From: Trebonia kvetii
Lineage (GTDB): Bacteria; Actinomycetota; Actinomycetes; Streptosporangiales; Streptosporangiaceae
Assembly: GCF_007827045.1 (NCBI RefSeq)
Contig: NZ_RPFW01000006.1
Coordinates: forward strand, 496,001 to 560,000
Direction of reading: 5' to 3'
Length of the DNA stretch: 64,000 nucleotides
Shown: piece after piece, positions 9,801 through 16,892 of the stretch
Layout of the letters: each line of letters opens with the position of its first letter
How positions within the stretch are numbered: position 1 is the first letter of the stretch
Notes under the pieces: model-generated
The model's input: the letters and a program-made list of their open reading frames with translations, nothing else
Database searches by the model: none
Told to the model about the DNA's origin: nothing
Position numbers and translations under genes: made by a program

Positions 9801-10262
9801 GCGGCCGACGTGCTCGGTCCGCTCGCGGTCCGCTGCGGCAGCGACCTGGACCGCTTCCTCGACGAGATCGCCCTCGGCGCCGAGGTGGACACCTGGGACC
9901 CGCGCGCCGACCGGATCTCGCTGCTGACGCTGCACGCGGCGAAGGGCCTTGAGTTCCCCGTGGTGTTCATCGTGGGCTGCGATGACGGGCTGCTCCCGCT
10001 GCGATCCTGGCACCGTGGTTCCGGGCGGGCCGAGGTTGACTACGCGGAGGAGCGCAGGCTGCTCTTCGTCGGAATGACTCGGGCCACCACCCGGCTGACG
10101 CTGCTGACCGCGACCAGGCGGACGCTGCGCGGCGAGGTCACCGCGTGTACGCCGTCGCCGTTCCTCGCCTCGGTCGACCCGGCCCTGCTCGATGACCGTG
10201 GTGATGTTGGAGCTGCTCGTGCGCGTCGCAAGGCGCGCGTGCAGCAGCCCGCGCTTTTCTGA
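6810..10262 (+). CDS. Fusion of endonuclease Q-like PHP nuclease and UvrD/PcrA-type SF1 helicase
   Basis: This 1150-residue protein joins two repair modules. Residues 1 to ~425 match endonuclease Q, a PHP-family enzyme that nicks DNA 5' of deaminated bases and abasic sites. Metal motifs are DLHIHSKFSRACS, GTGDFTHPAW, SSEISTIYK, IPAHAWTPWF and SNSDAHSP. A Cys cluster (CPGCGK) and a helix-hairpin-helix (IAGVGPKAKSV) follow. A Gly/Ala/Ser-rich linker (~430-480) leads to a complete SF1A helicase: Walker A GPGAGKT near 500, DEYQDVDEQ near 680, GDPDQAIYGFRGGD, LLTLHAAKGLEFPVVF near 1038 and LLFVGMTRATTRL near the end. Two low-complexity insertions interrupt the helicase, one an 18-bp tandem repeat and one a perfect DNA palindrome. 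GTG 6810 places the PHP motif immediately at the N-terminus. The likely role is lesion nicking coupled to strand unwinding in base-deamination repair (inference). Confidence 0.9.
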   Translation: MRFYADLHIHSKFSRACSRDCDLEHLAWWAGRKGLSVIGTGDFTHPAWREELGAKLVPDAPGLFRLRPDLERAVHETLPPACRTPVRFMLSSEISTIYKRDDRTRKVHHLLYAPSLDAVDAITGALARVGNLAADGRPILGLDSRNLLEITLSGGDGCYLIPAHAWTPWFAVLGSQSGFDRVADCYADLSAHIVAIETGLSSDPEMNWRVSSLDGYRLVSNSDAHSPPMLGREATAFMLPSPDYYGIYHALRTGDGFGGTVEFFPEEGKYHLDGHRACDVRMTPEETREAGGLCPGCGKKPTIGVQHRVDVLADRPAGYRPDGAAGFTSFVQLPEILGEIAGVGPKAKSVTAQAAALVERFGPELAILGDVPLDDLAAGAASIVAEAIGRLRRGEVRREAGYDGVYGTIRLFEPDELAGAALFDLPRAAPQRRVPAAAGPGAGIGVGVGAGIGVGSGSGSAPLAAPAEPGSSAGGPAGLDPDQQAIVTHDGGPLLVVAGPGAGKTRVLTHAIAHRIAAGLAPERCLAVTFTRRARDELRNRLTALLGEERAAGVSVGTFHGLGLLILREQFKRAGLDTEPKVADEKSRQEILRSLSAAERTAALGARIAEAKRVRASPLAAAASEREAEVDGLLARYDAALRERGMVDLDDLVTLPTALLAGDPALAEAYRERWTDVFVDEYQDVDEQQYLLLRQLCQPAPPATPGTSFSLGASFSPSAHSSPAAPGPRVCAIGDPDQAIYGFRGGDVGYFLRFAEDFGAGGAPVATVRLSRSYRSAPTIVRAAMQLIRPGTLVPGRELIPARTDIPDALVVLHAVADEREEADAVAAEIEKLLGATSFHALDSSAVDGRDQLRHQLSFADFAVLYRTSAQAAAVEEALARRGFPVQRRAHSRLAEMPGVSEILAQLALSGTGTLPLSQPRSEQPSSVPPPFAEQLLSEGHGCGNETPITVSLPQPSGAVMVAGLLGEAVRRAVAESERAPVQDETHGAEARAAMRAAADVLGPLAVRCGSDLDRFLDEIALGAEVDTWDPRADRISLLTLHAAKGLEFPVVFIVGCDDGLLPLRSWHRGSGRAEVDYAEERRLLFVGMTRATTRLTLLTATRRTLRGEVTACTPSPFLASVDPALLDDRGDVGAARARRKARVQQPALF
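8930..8965 (+). repeat. 18-bp in-frame tandem repeat inside the helicase domain
   Basis: Two direct copies of an 18-bp unit (gtcattcagcctgggcgc, then gtcattcagcccgagcgc; 16 of 18 identical) lie head to tail, with a weaker third copy after them. They encode the SFSLGA/SFSPSA stretch between the Walker B block and the GDPDQ motif. The repeat preserves frame and adds a flexible surface loop. Confidence 0.8.
9633..9676. repeat. Perfect palindromic element inserted in frame in a coding sequence
   Basis: An 18-nt arm (ggttgtggcaacgagacg, 9633-9650) is repeated as its exact reverse complement at 9659-9676 around an 8-nt loop (cctataac). It encodes GCGNETPITVSLPQP within a Ser/Pro-rich helicase insertion that looks unrelated to UvrD. 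The opposite strand, read in its open frame, gives an almost identical peptide (CGNETVIGVSLPQP). Such perfection inside a gene suggests a mobile or selfish palindromic repeat and not a product of protein-level selection. Confidence 0.9.
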
Positions 10263-10424
10263 GCGCCGACTCCCGCCGGTGACACTGCGCGCCGAGCTCG
10301 ACCACGCCTGCCCGCAACTCACGAGACTCGTCAGTCCCGAAAGCCCCTGCGGCAGTGTTCTTCGGCGCAACCGCGGGGGCCGGTTGTCAGTCCAAGTAGT
10401 AATCGCGGACCGAGCCGGCCGGAA

Positions 10425-11792
10425 ATGGTGATGAGCGTGCGGAAGATGACAGTCGTGAGCCTCGTCGGCGCTGGCCTGGTGCTCGCCGGCTGCGCGAGCG
10501 GACACGCCGGCGATACTCCGCCCGGCGGGTCCAGCCTGTCGGCAGCCGCGTCGGCAGGCTCGGCCGGCACCGGGTCGACCGCCGCCACCGGGAGCGCTGC
10601 CACTGGGACCGCCACCGGGAGCGCAGCCACCGCCGTGTCCACGGCGACGGCGCCGGCCAGTGCCGCGCCGGGTCAGCGGCCGCGGGCATTGTGGCTCGCG
10701 TCGGTGCGAATGACCTCGGCGAGCAGTGGGTGGGCGCTTGGCCTCACCCAGGATCCAGCGAAAACCAACGCGGCTCAGCTGCTCGCAAGGACCAGCGACG
10801 GCGGTCGCACCTGGGCCGATGTGACGCCAACGGCGGCCCGCGCGATGCTCGCCACCAAGTTCACCTCCGCGGCGCTTGACGTGACAGACGCGGCGTACGC
10901 CTACCTGGCGGTGAGCGCGGTCACGCAGGGCGAGAATGCCGCGGACGACCCGACCGCCGTCTTCGCGACCGCGGACGGCGGCCGCACCTGGACGGAATCG
11001 GCACCATTCCGGGTGACAGGCGCGCTGGTCCAGATGACGTTCGCGGACGCGACCCGTGGGTGGCTGCTGCTAGACACCGGCGGTGACAGCGCCGGTCATC
11101 CGCTGCCCTGGCTGTACCGGACCACCGACGGCAGGCACTGGGCGCCTGCCGCGAGCGCCGCACCGCCGGGCAGCGGCGGCACGAACAACATGTGCCAGAA
11201 ACTCGGGCTTGCCTTCCCCACCGCGACGACGGGCTGGCTGCACGTCGGCTGCCGCTCCGGTGAGTTCCTGGTGCGGAGCAGCGACGGCGGCGGCACCTGG
11301 CGGCCCCAGTCGCTGCCGCTCGCGGCCAGTTGCACGGCACCCGGCGCCCGGTGCACGGTCTTCGGCCCCCAGCTTTCCGGCGGAACGGCCTTCGTGACGA
11401 TCGCGCTGATGAGCACGTCCCCCGCACCATCGTTGGTGGCAACCAGTGATCTCGGCCAGGCCTGGCAGCCAGTCGAGCTGCCCTCCGGCGCAGGGCAGTA
11501 TCCGCAGGTCAGCTTCTTCACGCCGACGGACGGCCTGCTGGTCGCGATGGGCTCACAGGCGGCGCTCGGCCGGGTCTTCTACACGACGGACAACGGCGGC
11601 ACGACCTGGTCGCCCGTTCCGCAGGGCAGGCACTTCACGCAGCTCGGCGCCAGCGTCGACTTCGCCAACCCGCGAGACGGCATCGAATGGACTCAAGCGG
11701 GCGACGCCCAGGGCGGCACCCCTCCGGCGCTGTACGCGACGACGGACTCCGGCCGCACCTGGACGTCCTTCGCGCCGGTGCTCATCGGCTGA
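10425..11792 (+). CDS. Secreted lipoprotein with Asp-box (BNR/Ycf48-like) beta-propeller repeats
   Basis: The 455-residue product has a lipoprotein signal (VSLVGAGLVLAGC) with the lipobox Cys near residue 24, then a Ser/Thr/Ala/Gly-rich tether. The rest carries at least six Asp-box repeats of the form S/T-x-D-G-G-x-T-W (SDGGRTWADV, TADGGRTWTES, TTDGRHWAP, SDGGGTWRP, TTDNGGTTWSP, TTDSGRTWTSF). This is the hallmark of sialidase-like or YCF48-like propellers. No sialidase catalytic set is evident, so it is more likely a surface binding or assembly protein than an enzyme. ATG 10431 could also serve as the start. Confidence 0.85.
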   Translation: MVMSVRKMTVVSLVGAGLVLAGCASGHAGDTPPGGSSLSAAASAGSAGTGSTAATGSAATGTATGSAATAVSTATAPASAAPGQRPRALWLASVRMTSASSGWALGLTQDPAKTNAAQLLARTSDGGRTWADVTPTAARAMLATKFTSAALDVTDAAYAYLAVSAVTQGENAADDPTAVFATADGGRTWTESAPFRVTGALVQMTFADATRGWLLLDTGGDSAGHPLPWLYRTTDGRHWAPAASAAPPGSGGTNNMCQKLGLAFPTATTGWLHVGCRSGEFLVRSSDGGGTWRPQSLPLAASCTAPGARCTVFGPQLSGGTAFVTIALMSTSPAPSLVATSDLGQAWQPVELPSGAGQYPQVSFFTPTDGLLVAMGSQAALGRVFYTTDNGGTTWSPVPQGRHFTQLGASVDFANPRDGIEWTQAGDAQGGTPPALYATTDSGRTWTSFAPVLIG

Positions 11793-11877
11793 CCGCCTGC
11801 CGAACCCGCGAGACAGTTCCCGAGCCCGCGGCTCAGTGCGGGCGGGGAGCCGCCGCGCCGCGGTCACCGTGTGCCGT

Positions 11878-12468
11878 TCAGGAGCGTTCGGCCGCGGGCG
11901 GCGTGGCGCCGCCGAATACCCACAGCCGGTAGAGCAGGAACCGGACCGCGGTCGCGACCAGGTTCGCTACGACGAGAACGGTGAGTTCTGCCGCCTTGCC
12001 CGGCGTGGCCGACAGCCGGTGCAGCGACCAGAGGGCGCCCGACGTGATCAGCAGGCCCGCCGCGAAGGCGATCAGACCCTGCACCTGGTGGCGCGCCGCC
12101 CCAGCCGAGCCGCGGACGCCGAACGTCAGCCGGCGGTTCGCCGCCGTATTGGCGACCGCCGTAATGAGCAGGCTCAACGCGTTGGCGTCGAGTGCCGGCA
12201 TGACGTAGCTGAGTGCCAGGTAGAGCAACATGTAGGCGAGGGTGGACGCCACGCCGATGGCGAGGAACCTGGCCAGCTGCCCGGACATGAGCCTTGACAG
12301 CAGCGCTGGCAGTGCGCGGGGCGCCGCCGTGCCCCGCCTGGCGTGCGATCGGGCGTCCTGCTCCGCGAAAACGGCGGCGAAGAAATCGAGCTGCTGCGTC
12401 TCAGTGACGTCCGCGGGACCTGAGCCGGGATCGGACAGCTCTTCTTCCCACGGTGAGTAAGTTCTCAA
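11878..12468 (-). CDS. GtrA family membrane protein (polyprenyl-linked sugar flippase)
   Basis: The last ~130 residues form a four-helix GtrA domain (ARFLAIGVASTLAYMLLYLA, TAVANTAANRRLTFGV, LLITSGALWSLHRL, LVVANLVATAVRFLLYRLWVF). GtrA proteins are thought to flip undecaprenyl-phosphate-linked sugars across the membrane. It is a clear paralogue of the GtrA half of the GT2-GtrA fusion 2.5 kb away; the TAANRRLTFGV core and the VLVVANLVATA segment are shared. The N-terminal ~60 residues are polar and unrelated to GtrA. The first available start is a TTG at 12468. It probably works with the neighbouring GT-C transferase. Confidence 0.82.
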   Translation of the reverse strand: MRTYSPWEEELSDPGSGPADVTETQQLDFFAAVFAEQDARSHARRGTAAPRALPALLSRLMSGQLARFLAIGVASTLAYMLLYLALSYVMPALDANALSLLITAVANTAANRRLTFGVRGSAGAARHQVQGLIAFAAGLLITSGALWSLHRLSATPGKAAELTVLVVANLVATAVRFLLYRLWVFGGATPPAAERS

Positions 12469-12598
12469 GATTCAAAGATCCCAACGCTTGTCAGTGTTGC
12501 GCGTGATGAGGTTATCCGGGCCATAGAGACCAGTGCGGTCGGCTTGACCATAATGACGCGTACCTGGAACCACCGCGGTTGCGCGCCGTGGCGGCGCA

Positions 12599-12633
12599 CC
12601 GGTGCCCCGCGGCTGGTGGCCGCGGGGCACCGG
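12599..12633 (-). terminator. Strong GC-rich hairpin after the GT-C transferase gene
   Basis: A perfect 14-bp stem (ccggtgccccgcgg / ccgcggggcaccgg) with a 7-nt loop starts 9 bp beyond the stop of the minus-strand glycosyltransferase gene. It is positioned to end the GT2-GtrA/GT-C transcript and to separate it from the solo gtrA gene. Confidence 0.75.
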
Positions 12634-12641
12634 GATGGCGG

Positions 12642-14801
12642 TTACTTCTTCACGGTGAGGTTGTAGACCGTGACGCCGCCGACAGTCTGCGACTTGAAGT
12701 GGGCGGCCACCCAGGAGGCGATCGACGACGAGCCGGTCCCACCGCCGAAGGTGTTGCCGCTCTCGCCCACGTAGTAGTGGATCTCGCCCTTGGCGACGAG
12801 CGCTTCGAACTGCGCCAGCGTGGGCGACGGGTCGGTCCCGTTGAAGCCGCCAATCGCCAGCACGGCGTCGCCGCCGGTGGCCAGCTCGATCGGTGCGGCC
12901 GACTGGGTGCCCACGGTCGCGGCGATCCACTTGTACTTCGGCGCGTCCTGCTCGAGCAGCTTGACCAGCGCGCTGCTGACTTGGGTGCTGCCCGACAGGC
13001 CGCCCATCCCGCCGCCCGCGCCGCCGAGGCCGCCGCGCATGCCCTCGGGGAAGGTTCCCGCGCCGGTGCCTGTCTTGGCGCCGGTCCCGGTGCTCGAACC
13101 GGTTCCGCCGGGGGAGGTGCCGCTGCCCCCGCCCGGGGCACCGCCGGGGAATCGGCTGGTGCCGGTTCCGGTGCCGGTGCCCGTCCCCGTTCCGGTGCGA
13201 GCGCCGAAGCCGCCGCCAGGACCGCCCGTACCGCCGCCCGGGCCGCCCGCACCGCCAGGACCGCCGAACGATCCGGCCACCGTCGGCCCCGCAGTCGGGA
13301 GGGAGCCGGTGTGCGTGGTGTTAGCGGTATCGAGCGAATAGGCGAGCGGCCCGCCGAGGCCCGCCACCAGGGCGAGCGCCAGCGGCGCGAACCCGAGCAG
13401 CCGCATCCCCTTGGCCGGGCCGCGCAGCAGCACGGGGACGGCGAACACGGCCGCCGCGCCGAGCAGGCCGGCCAGCAGGACGGTCCACCGCAGCCAGGGC
13501 AGCCACTCGGGCGTCCTGTTGAGCAGAAGGTAGGCCCAGATTCCCGAGCCGAGCACGCCGACCCCCGCGCAGATCCGGCCGGCGAGGGACAGCCTGGCCT
13601 GCCAGAGCGACATGGCGCCGACGCCGACGAGCGCGCCGATCGCGGGTGCGAGCGCCACCATGTAGTACGGGTGGATGATTCCCTGCATGTAGCTGAAGCA
13701 CAGCCCGGTCACCACCAGCCAGCCGCCCCAGACGAGGGCGAAGGCCCGGGTCCGCGAGGTGCGGGCAGCGCGGCGCGACACCCAGAGCAGCGCGCCGAGT
13801 GACAGCAGCGCCGCGGGGAGCAGCCAGCTGACCTGACCGCCGAACTCCGAGCCGAATAGCCGCAGCAGCCCGGTCGAGCCGCCGAAGGCGCTGCCGCCGC
13901 CGTTGCCTCCGCCGCCGATCGAACCGGTTTCGCTGCCGCTGAGCCGCCCGAGGCCGTTGTAGCCGAGTGCGAGCTCGAGGATGTTGTTGTTGGTTGACCC
14001 GCCGAAGTACGGGCGGTCGGCGGCCGGGATCAGCTCGGCGATCGCCACCCACCAGCCGGCCCCGGCGATCAGGCCGCCGAGCGCGGCGAGCAGCTGCCAG
14101 ATCCGGCGGCGCAGCCGGGCAGGGCCCGCCCACAGGTACGCCAACCCGAACCCGGGCACCACGAGGAAGGCCTGCATCATCTTGGTGAGGAACGCGAAGC
14201 CGATCACCACGCCGGCCAGCACGAGCCAGCGGGTCCTGTCCCGCTCGATCGCGCGCTGCACGCAGTAGCCGGCAACCGTCATCAGCAGCACGAGCAGCGC
14301 GTCCGGGTTGTTGAACCGGAAGATCAGCGCGGCGGCCGGTGTGAGCGCGAGCACGGCGCCCGCGATGAGGCCGGCGCCTGGGCCGAACCAGCGGCGCACC
14401 GCGGCGAACAGCACGAGCACCGACAGCATGCCCTCGATCGCCTGCGGCGCGAGCAGCGACCACGAGCTGAAGCCGAATATCCGTCCGGACAGCTCGTCCA
14501 CCCACAGCGAGGCGGGCGTCTTGTCCACCGTGATGAAGCTGGAGGAGTCGAAGGAGCCGAAGAAGAACGCCTTCCATGACCGCGTGCCGGCCTGCACGGC
14601 GGCCGCGTAGAAGTCGTTGGCGTAGCCGTTCCTGCTCAGGTCCCACAGGTAGAGCAGCGCGGTGCAGGCGAGCAGGCCGAGCAGCGCGGGGCGCGCCCAC
14701 CGCGGGTCCTGTGCTGACCCGCGCCAGAGCCTGCTGAGCCTGCCCGCGGACGCCTGAGGTCGGTGCGCGGCGGGGAAGGCGGGGGCGGTCGCTGTGCTCA
14801 T
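12642..14801 (-). CDS. GT-C family (GT39/ArnT-like, YkcB-type) membrane glycosyltransferase
   Basis: The product is 719 residues with about a dozen membrane helices. The first outer loop after helix 1 (YANDFYAAAVQAGTRSWKAF, then FGSFDSSSFITVDKTPASLW) is the conserved catalytic region of lipid-linked sugar transferases related to PMT/ArnT and Bacillus YkcB. A long Gly/Thr/Pro-rich extracytoplasmic insert (about residues 510-590, encoded by hexanucleotide-like repeats) precedes a compact C-terminal domain (KWIAATVGTQSAAPIELATG, ending GVTVYNLTVKK). ATG 14801 is supported by ggagg six bases upstream, and it overlaps the stop of the GT2-GtrA gene in an ATGA arrangement, so translation is coupled. 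The enzyme should transfer a sugar from a polyprenyl carrier to an envelope acceptor; the acceptor is unknown. Confidence 0.88.
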   Translation of the reverse strand: MSTATAPAFPAAHRPQASAGRLSRLWRGSAQDPRWARPALLGLLACTALLYLWDLSRNGYANDFYAAAVQAGTRSWKAFFFGSFDSSSFITVDKTPASLWVDELSGRIFGFSSWSLLAPQAIEGMLSVLVLFAAVRRWFGPGAGLIAGAVLALTPAAALIFRFNNPDALLVLLMTVAGYCVQRAIERDRTRWLVLAGVVIGFAFLTKMMQAFLVVPGFGLAYLWAGPARLRRRIWQLLAALGGLIAGAGWWVAIAELIPAADRPYFGGSTNNNILELALGYNGLGRLSGSETGSIGGGGNGGGSAFGGSTGLLRLFGSEFGGQVSWLLPAALLSLGALLWVSRRAARTSRTRAFALVWGGWLVVTGLCFSYMQGIIHPYYMVALAPAIGALVGVGAMSLWQARLSLAGRICAGVGVLGSGIWAYLLLNRTPEWLPWLRWTVLLAGLLGAAAVFAVPVLLRGPAKGMRLLGFAPLALALVAGLGGPLAYSLDTANTTHTGSLPTAGPTVAGSFGGPGGAGGPGGGTGGPGGGFGARTGTGTGTGTGTGTSRFPGGAPGGGSGTSPGGTGSSTGTGAKTGTGAGTFPEGMRGGLGGAGGGMGGLSGSTQVSSALVKLLEQDAPKYKWIAATVGTQSAAPIELATGGDAVLAIGGFNGTDPSPTLAQFEALVAKGEIHYYVGESGNTFGGGTGSSSIASWVAAHFKSQTVGGVTVYNLTVKK

Positions 14802-16018
14802 CGGGTACCTCCAAGGGAGTGACTCGGCATAGGGGCGGCCGCGCGGGCCACGACGGGTTCGGCGACGTCCTCGCCGAACACCCAGCCCCGGTACAGGGCG
14901 AACCGGAGCGCGGTCGCGACGAGGTTGGCCACGACAAGCACGGCGATCTCGGCGAAGTCCCCCGGCTTGCCGGTGACCGCGTGCAGGCACAGCAGCGAGC
15001 CCGACGTGATGACAAGGCCGGCGCCAAACGCGAGCAGGCCGCGGAAATGGTGCCTGGCTGCCCCGGCCCGGCCGGTGACCCCGAAGGTGAGCCGCCGGTT
15101 CGCCGCCGTGTTGCCGATCGCGGTCAGCAGCAGGCTCAGCGCGTTGGCGCCGAGCGCGCCCATCGGCCCGCGCAGTGCGACGAAGATCAGGATGTAGGCC
15201 AGCGTTGATGCCAGGCCGATGACCGCGAATCGTGGTACCTGCCAGGCGAGCCCGCGCTCGCGAGCCAGGCCGCTCGCCCGGAGCAGTGGCACCTTGATCG
15301 TGCCCCGCGCGAGACCGGTGCCGATCCGGCGGATGCCGCGCAGGTCGCCGAGGGCGGTGGCGACGATGTCCACCCGCGAGTCCGGGTCGTCGGTCCAGTC
15401 GACCGGAATCTCGTGGATGCGCAGCCCGGCCCGCTCGGCGAGCACGAGCAGTTCCGTGTCGAAGAACCAGCCCCTGTCCTCGACGAGCGGCAGCAGTTCC
15501 CTCGCCTGATCGGCGCGGATCGCCTTGAATCCGCACTGGGCGTCGGTGAAGCCGACCCCGAGCGTGGTGTGCAGCAGCAGGTTGTAACAGCGGGAGATGA
15601 CTTCGCGCTTGAGCCCGCGGATGACTCGTGATCCCTTGGCGAGCCTGGTGCCGATGGCGATGTCGCTGTGGCAGGACAGCAGCGGTGCGACGAGCGGAAG
15701 CAGCGCGTTCAGGTCCGTGGACAGGTCCACGTCCATGTACGCGAGCACTTCCGCGTCCGACGACGACCAGATCTGGTGCAGCGCCCGGCCGCGGCCTGGC
15801 ATGTCGAGGTGGACGGCGCGCACCTCGGGGAACATGGCCTCGAGCGCGCAGGCTTCCGGCCAGGTGCCATCGGTGCTTCCGTTGTCCGCGATGGTGACGC
15901 GGGCGGTGAACGGGAAGTCCTCGCGCAGGTACGCGACGAGCCGCATGACGCCAGGCGCGAGGTCGCGCTCTTCGTTCTTGACTGGAACGACGATATCTAC
16001 TTGAGGTGTCTCACTCAT
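14798..16018 (-). CDS. GT2 (DPM synthase-like)-GtrA fusion protein
   Basis: Residues ~1-235 form a family 2 glycosyltransferase of the dolichol-phosphate-mannose synthase type (VDIVVPVKNEERDLAPGV, ADNGSTDGTW, AYMDVDLSTDL with the DxD-like motif, TDAQCGFKAI). Residues ~265-390 form a GtrA membrane domain. The fusion would make a polyprenyl-phosphate sugar on the inner face and move it outward. The ATG at 16018 (MSETPQVD) starts at the domain boundary; an upstream ATG at 16069 adds only a non-homologous extension. The gene overlaps the following GT-C gene by 4 bp. Together they supply the three activities of a known three-component membrane glycosylation scheme: donor synthesis, flipping and transfer. 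Confidence 0.9.
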   Translation of the reverse strand: MSETPQVDIVVPVKNEERDLAPGVMRLVAYLREDFPFTARVTIADNGSTDGTWPEACALEAMFPEVRAVHLDMPGRGRALHQIWSSSDAEVLAYMDVDLSTDLNALLPLVAPLLSCHSDIAIGTRLAKGSRVIRGLKREVISRCYNLLLHTTLGVGFTDAQCGFKAIRADQARELLPLVEDRGWFFDTELLVLAERAGLRIHEIPVDWTDDPDSRVDIVATALGDLRGIRRIGTGLARGTIKVPLLRASGLARERGLAWQVPRFAVIGLASTLAYILIFVALRGPMGALGANALSLLLTAIGNTAANRRLTFGVTGRAGAARHHFRGLLAFGAGLVITSGSLLCLHAVTGKPGDFAEIAVLVVANLVATALRFALYRGWVFGEDVAEPVVARAAAPMPSHSLGGTR

Positions 16019-16183
16019 GGCCCCGAGTGTGCGAACCGGGTCTGTGCCGCCGCTGCCCCGGACTTGCACGCCGCCTATGAGTGAAAGCGCAACTTCTGAG
16101 CAGCCTGTGAAATGCCACTGTGGCTGGGGAAGCGCTGAAGATCCCGGGCGCGGCGCTCTGCGGCCGGGGCCTGGCCTGCCGCG

Positions 16184-16543
16184 CTAGGGCGTGAAGAGCG
16201 AGGACGCGGCGCGCGCCTCGGTCAGTGCCGCGGTCATCATGTCCGCGGCCTGGCCGGCCGCCGCCAGCGCCTCGATCACCTCTGTCACGGATTCATCGGC
16301 GTCCACGCCGGCCTCGCAACCGAGCTGCCCGTCCTCGTGCTGGACAACAAGGAACCTGGCCAGCTGCTCGCACAGCTGCGGCAGCTCGTGGCCGATCAGC
16401 TCGAGGCTGGCGACGATGTCGCGGACATCGCTCAGGTTGGAAAGCTCGCCACCGCCATGCGTGAGCTCGTTAAGCACCGCGATCGCGTGCGCCGCCTGGC
16501 CAGCGATCTCGCGCGGGGTCATGGTGCTCGCCAGCTCGGTCAT
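16184..16543 (-). CDS. Hypothetical helical protein, 119 aa
   Basis: This is an acidic, mostly helical protein without signal or membrane segments (REIAGQAAHAIAVLNELTHG, then VRDIVASLELIGHELPQLCE). Coding bias is good. I recall similar small proteins next to actinobacterial plasmid and transfer genes, but no function can be assigned. No Shine-Dalgarno sequence precedes its ATG. Instead the ATG overlaps the stop codon of a 17-codon upstream open frame that has a strong ribosome binding site, which argues for translational coupling. Confidence 0.65.
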   Translation of the reverse strand: MTELASTMTPREIAGQAAHAIAVLNELTHGGGELSNLSDVRDIVASLELIGHELPQLCEQLARFLVVQHEDGQLGCEAGVDADESVTEVIEALAAAGQAADMMTAALTEARAASSLFTP

Positions 16544-16593
16544 GGCGTGACCTTGACATCGTGAGCGCGGTGCAGCGCCAGCTGCTCAGGCAT
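16540..16593 (-). CDS. Candidate 17-residue leader peptide coupled to the next gene
   Basis: ATG at 16593 opens a 17-codon frame (MPEQLALHRAHDVKVTP) whose TGA overlaps the ATG of the 119-residue gene as ATGA. A good ribosome binding site (aaggagac) lies a few bases upstream, whereas the larger gene has none. The arrangement suggests that ribosomes load here and reinitiate on the downstream gene. The peptide itself has no recognised homology. Confidence 0.45.
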   Translation of the reverse strand: MPEQLALHRAHDVKVTP

Positions 16594-16892
16594 CCGTCTC
16601 CTTGGGGGACTTAGGGGTGTGGGGTCACGGGCCTACCGCACGGTGTGCCCGCGTCACCGCTCATCTACACGATACGTCGCCGTTTACGCGCGGTCAGCCG
16701 GAGCGGAGAGTGCCCGGTCGCGGAAACCGGTTCGTTTACAGCGCGTGGCCAGGCGGAAAGCGGATCGGTGCGACGCCAGTCAGGCAACGTCAATTCGCTC
16801 TTTATTCGCCGAGAATGCACATGATCATTAATGCTGGGTGAGTTGCCATGAAATGAGCGTTTTGATCGCCGGAAAACGGCTAGTCTCCGCAC
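16594..16892. promoter_or_regulatory. Divergent intergenic region
   Basis: This ~300-bp gap separates the minus-strand leader peptide/119-aa pair from the plus-strand 427-aa membrane protein, so it must hold promoters for both. The stretch 16790-16890 is the most AT-rich part (ctttattcgcc, atgatcattaatgc). I see no coding sequence, clear -35/-10 pair or palindrome that would identify a regulator. Confidence 0.4.

Noticed and set aside
13080..13260. Gly/Thr-codon hexanucleotide repeats as a CRISPR-like or satellite array
   Set aside because: They encode the in-frame Gly/Thr-rich insert of the GT-C protein, with no spacers or regular unit.
13321..15027. 568-codon minus-strand frame inside the glycosyltransferase genes
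   Set aside because: Shadow of the GT-C gene; lacks hydrophobic segments while the true frame shows membrane helices.
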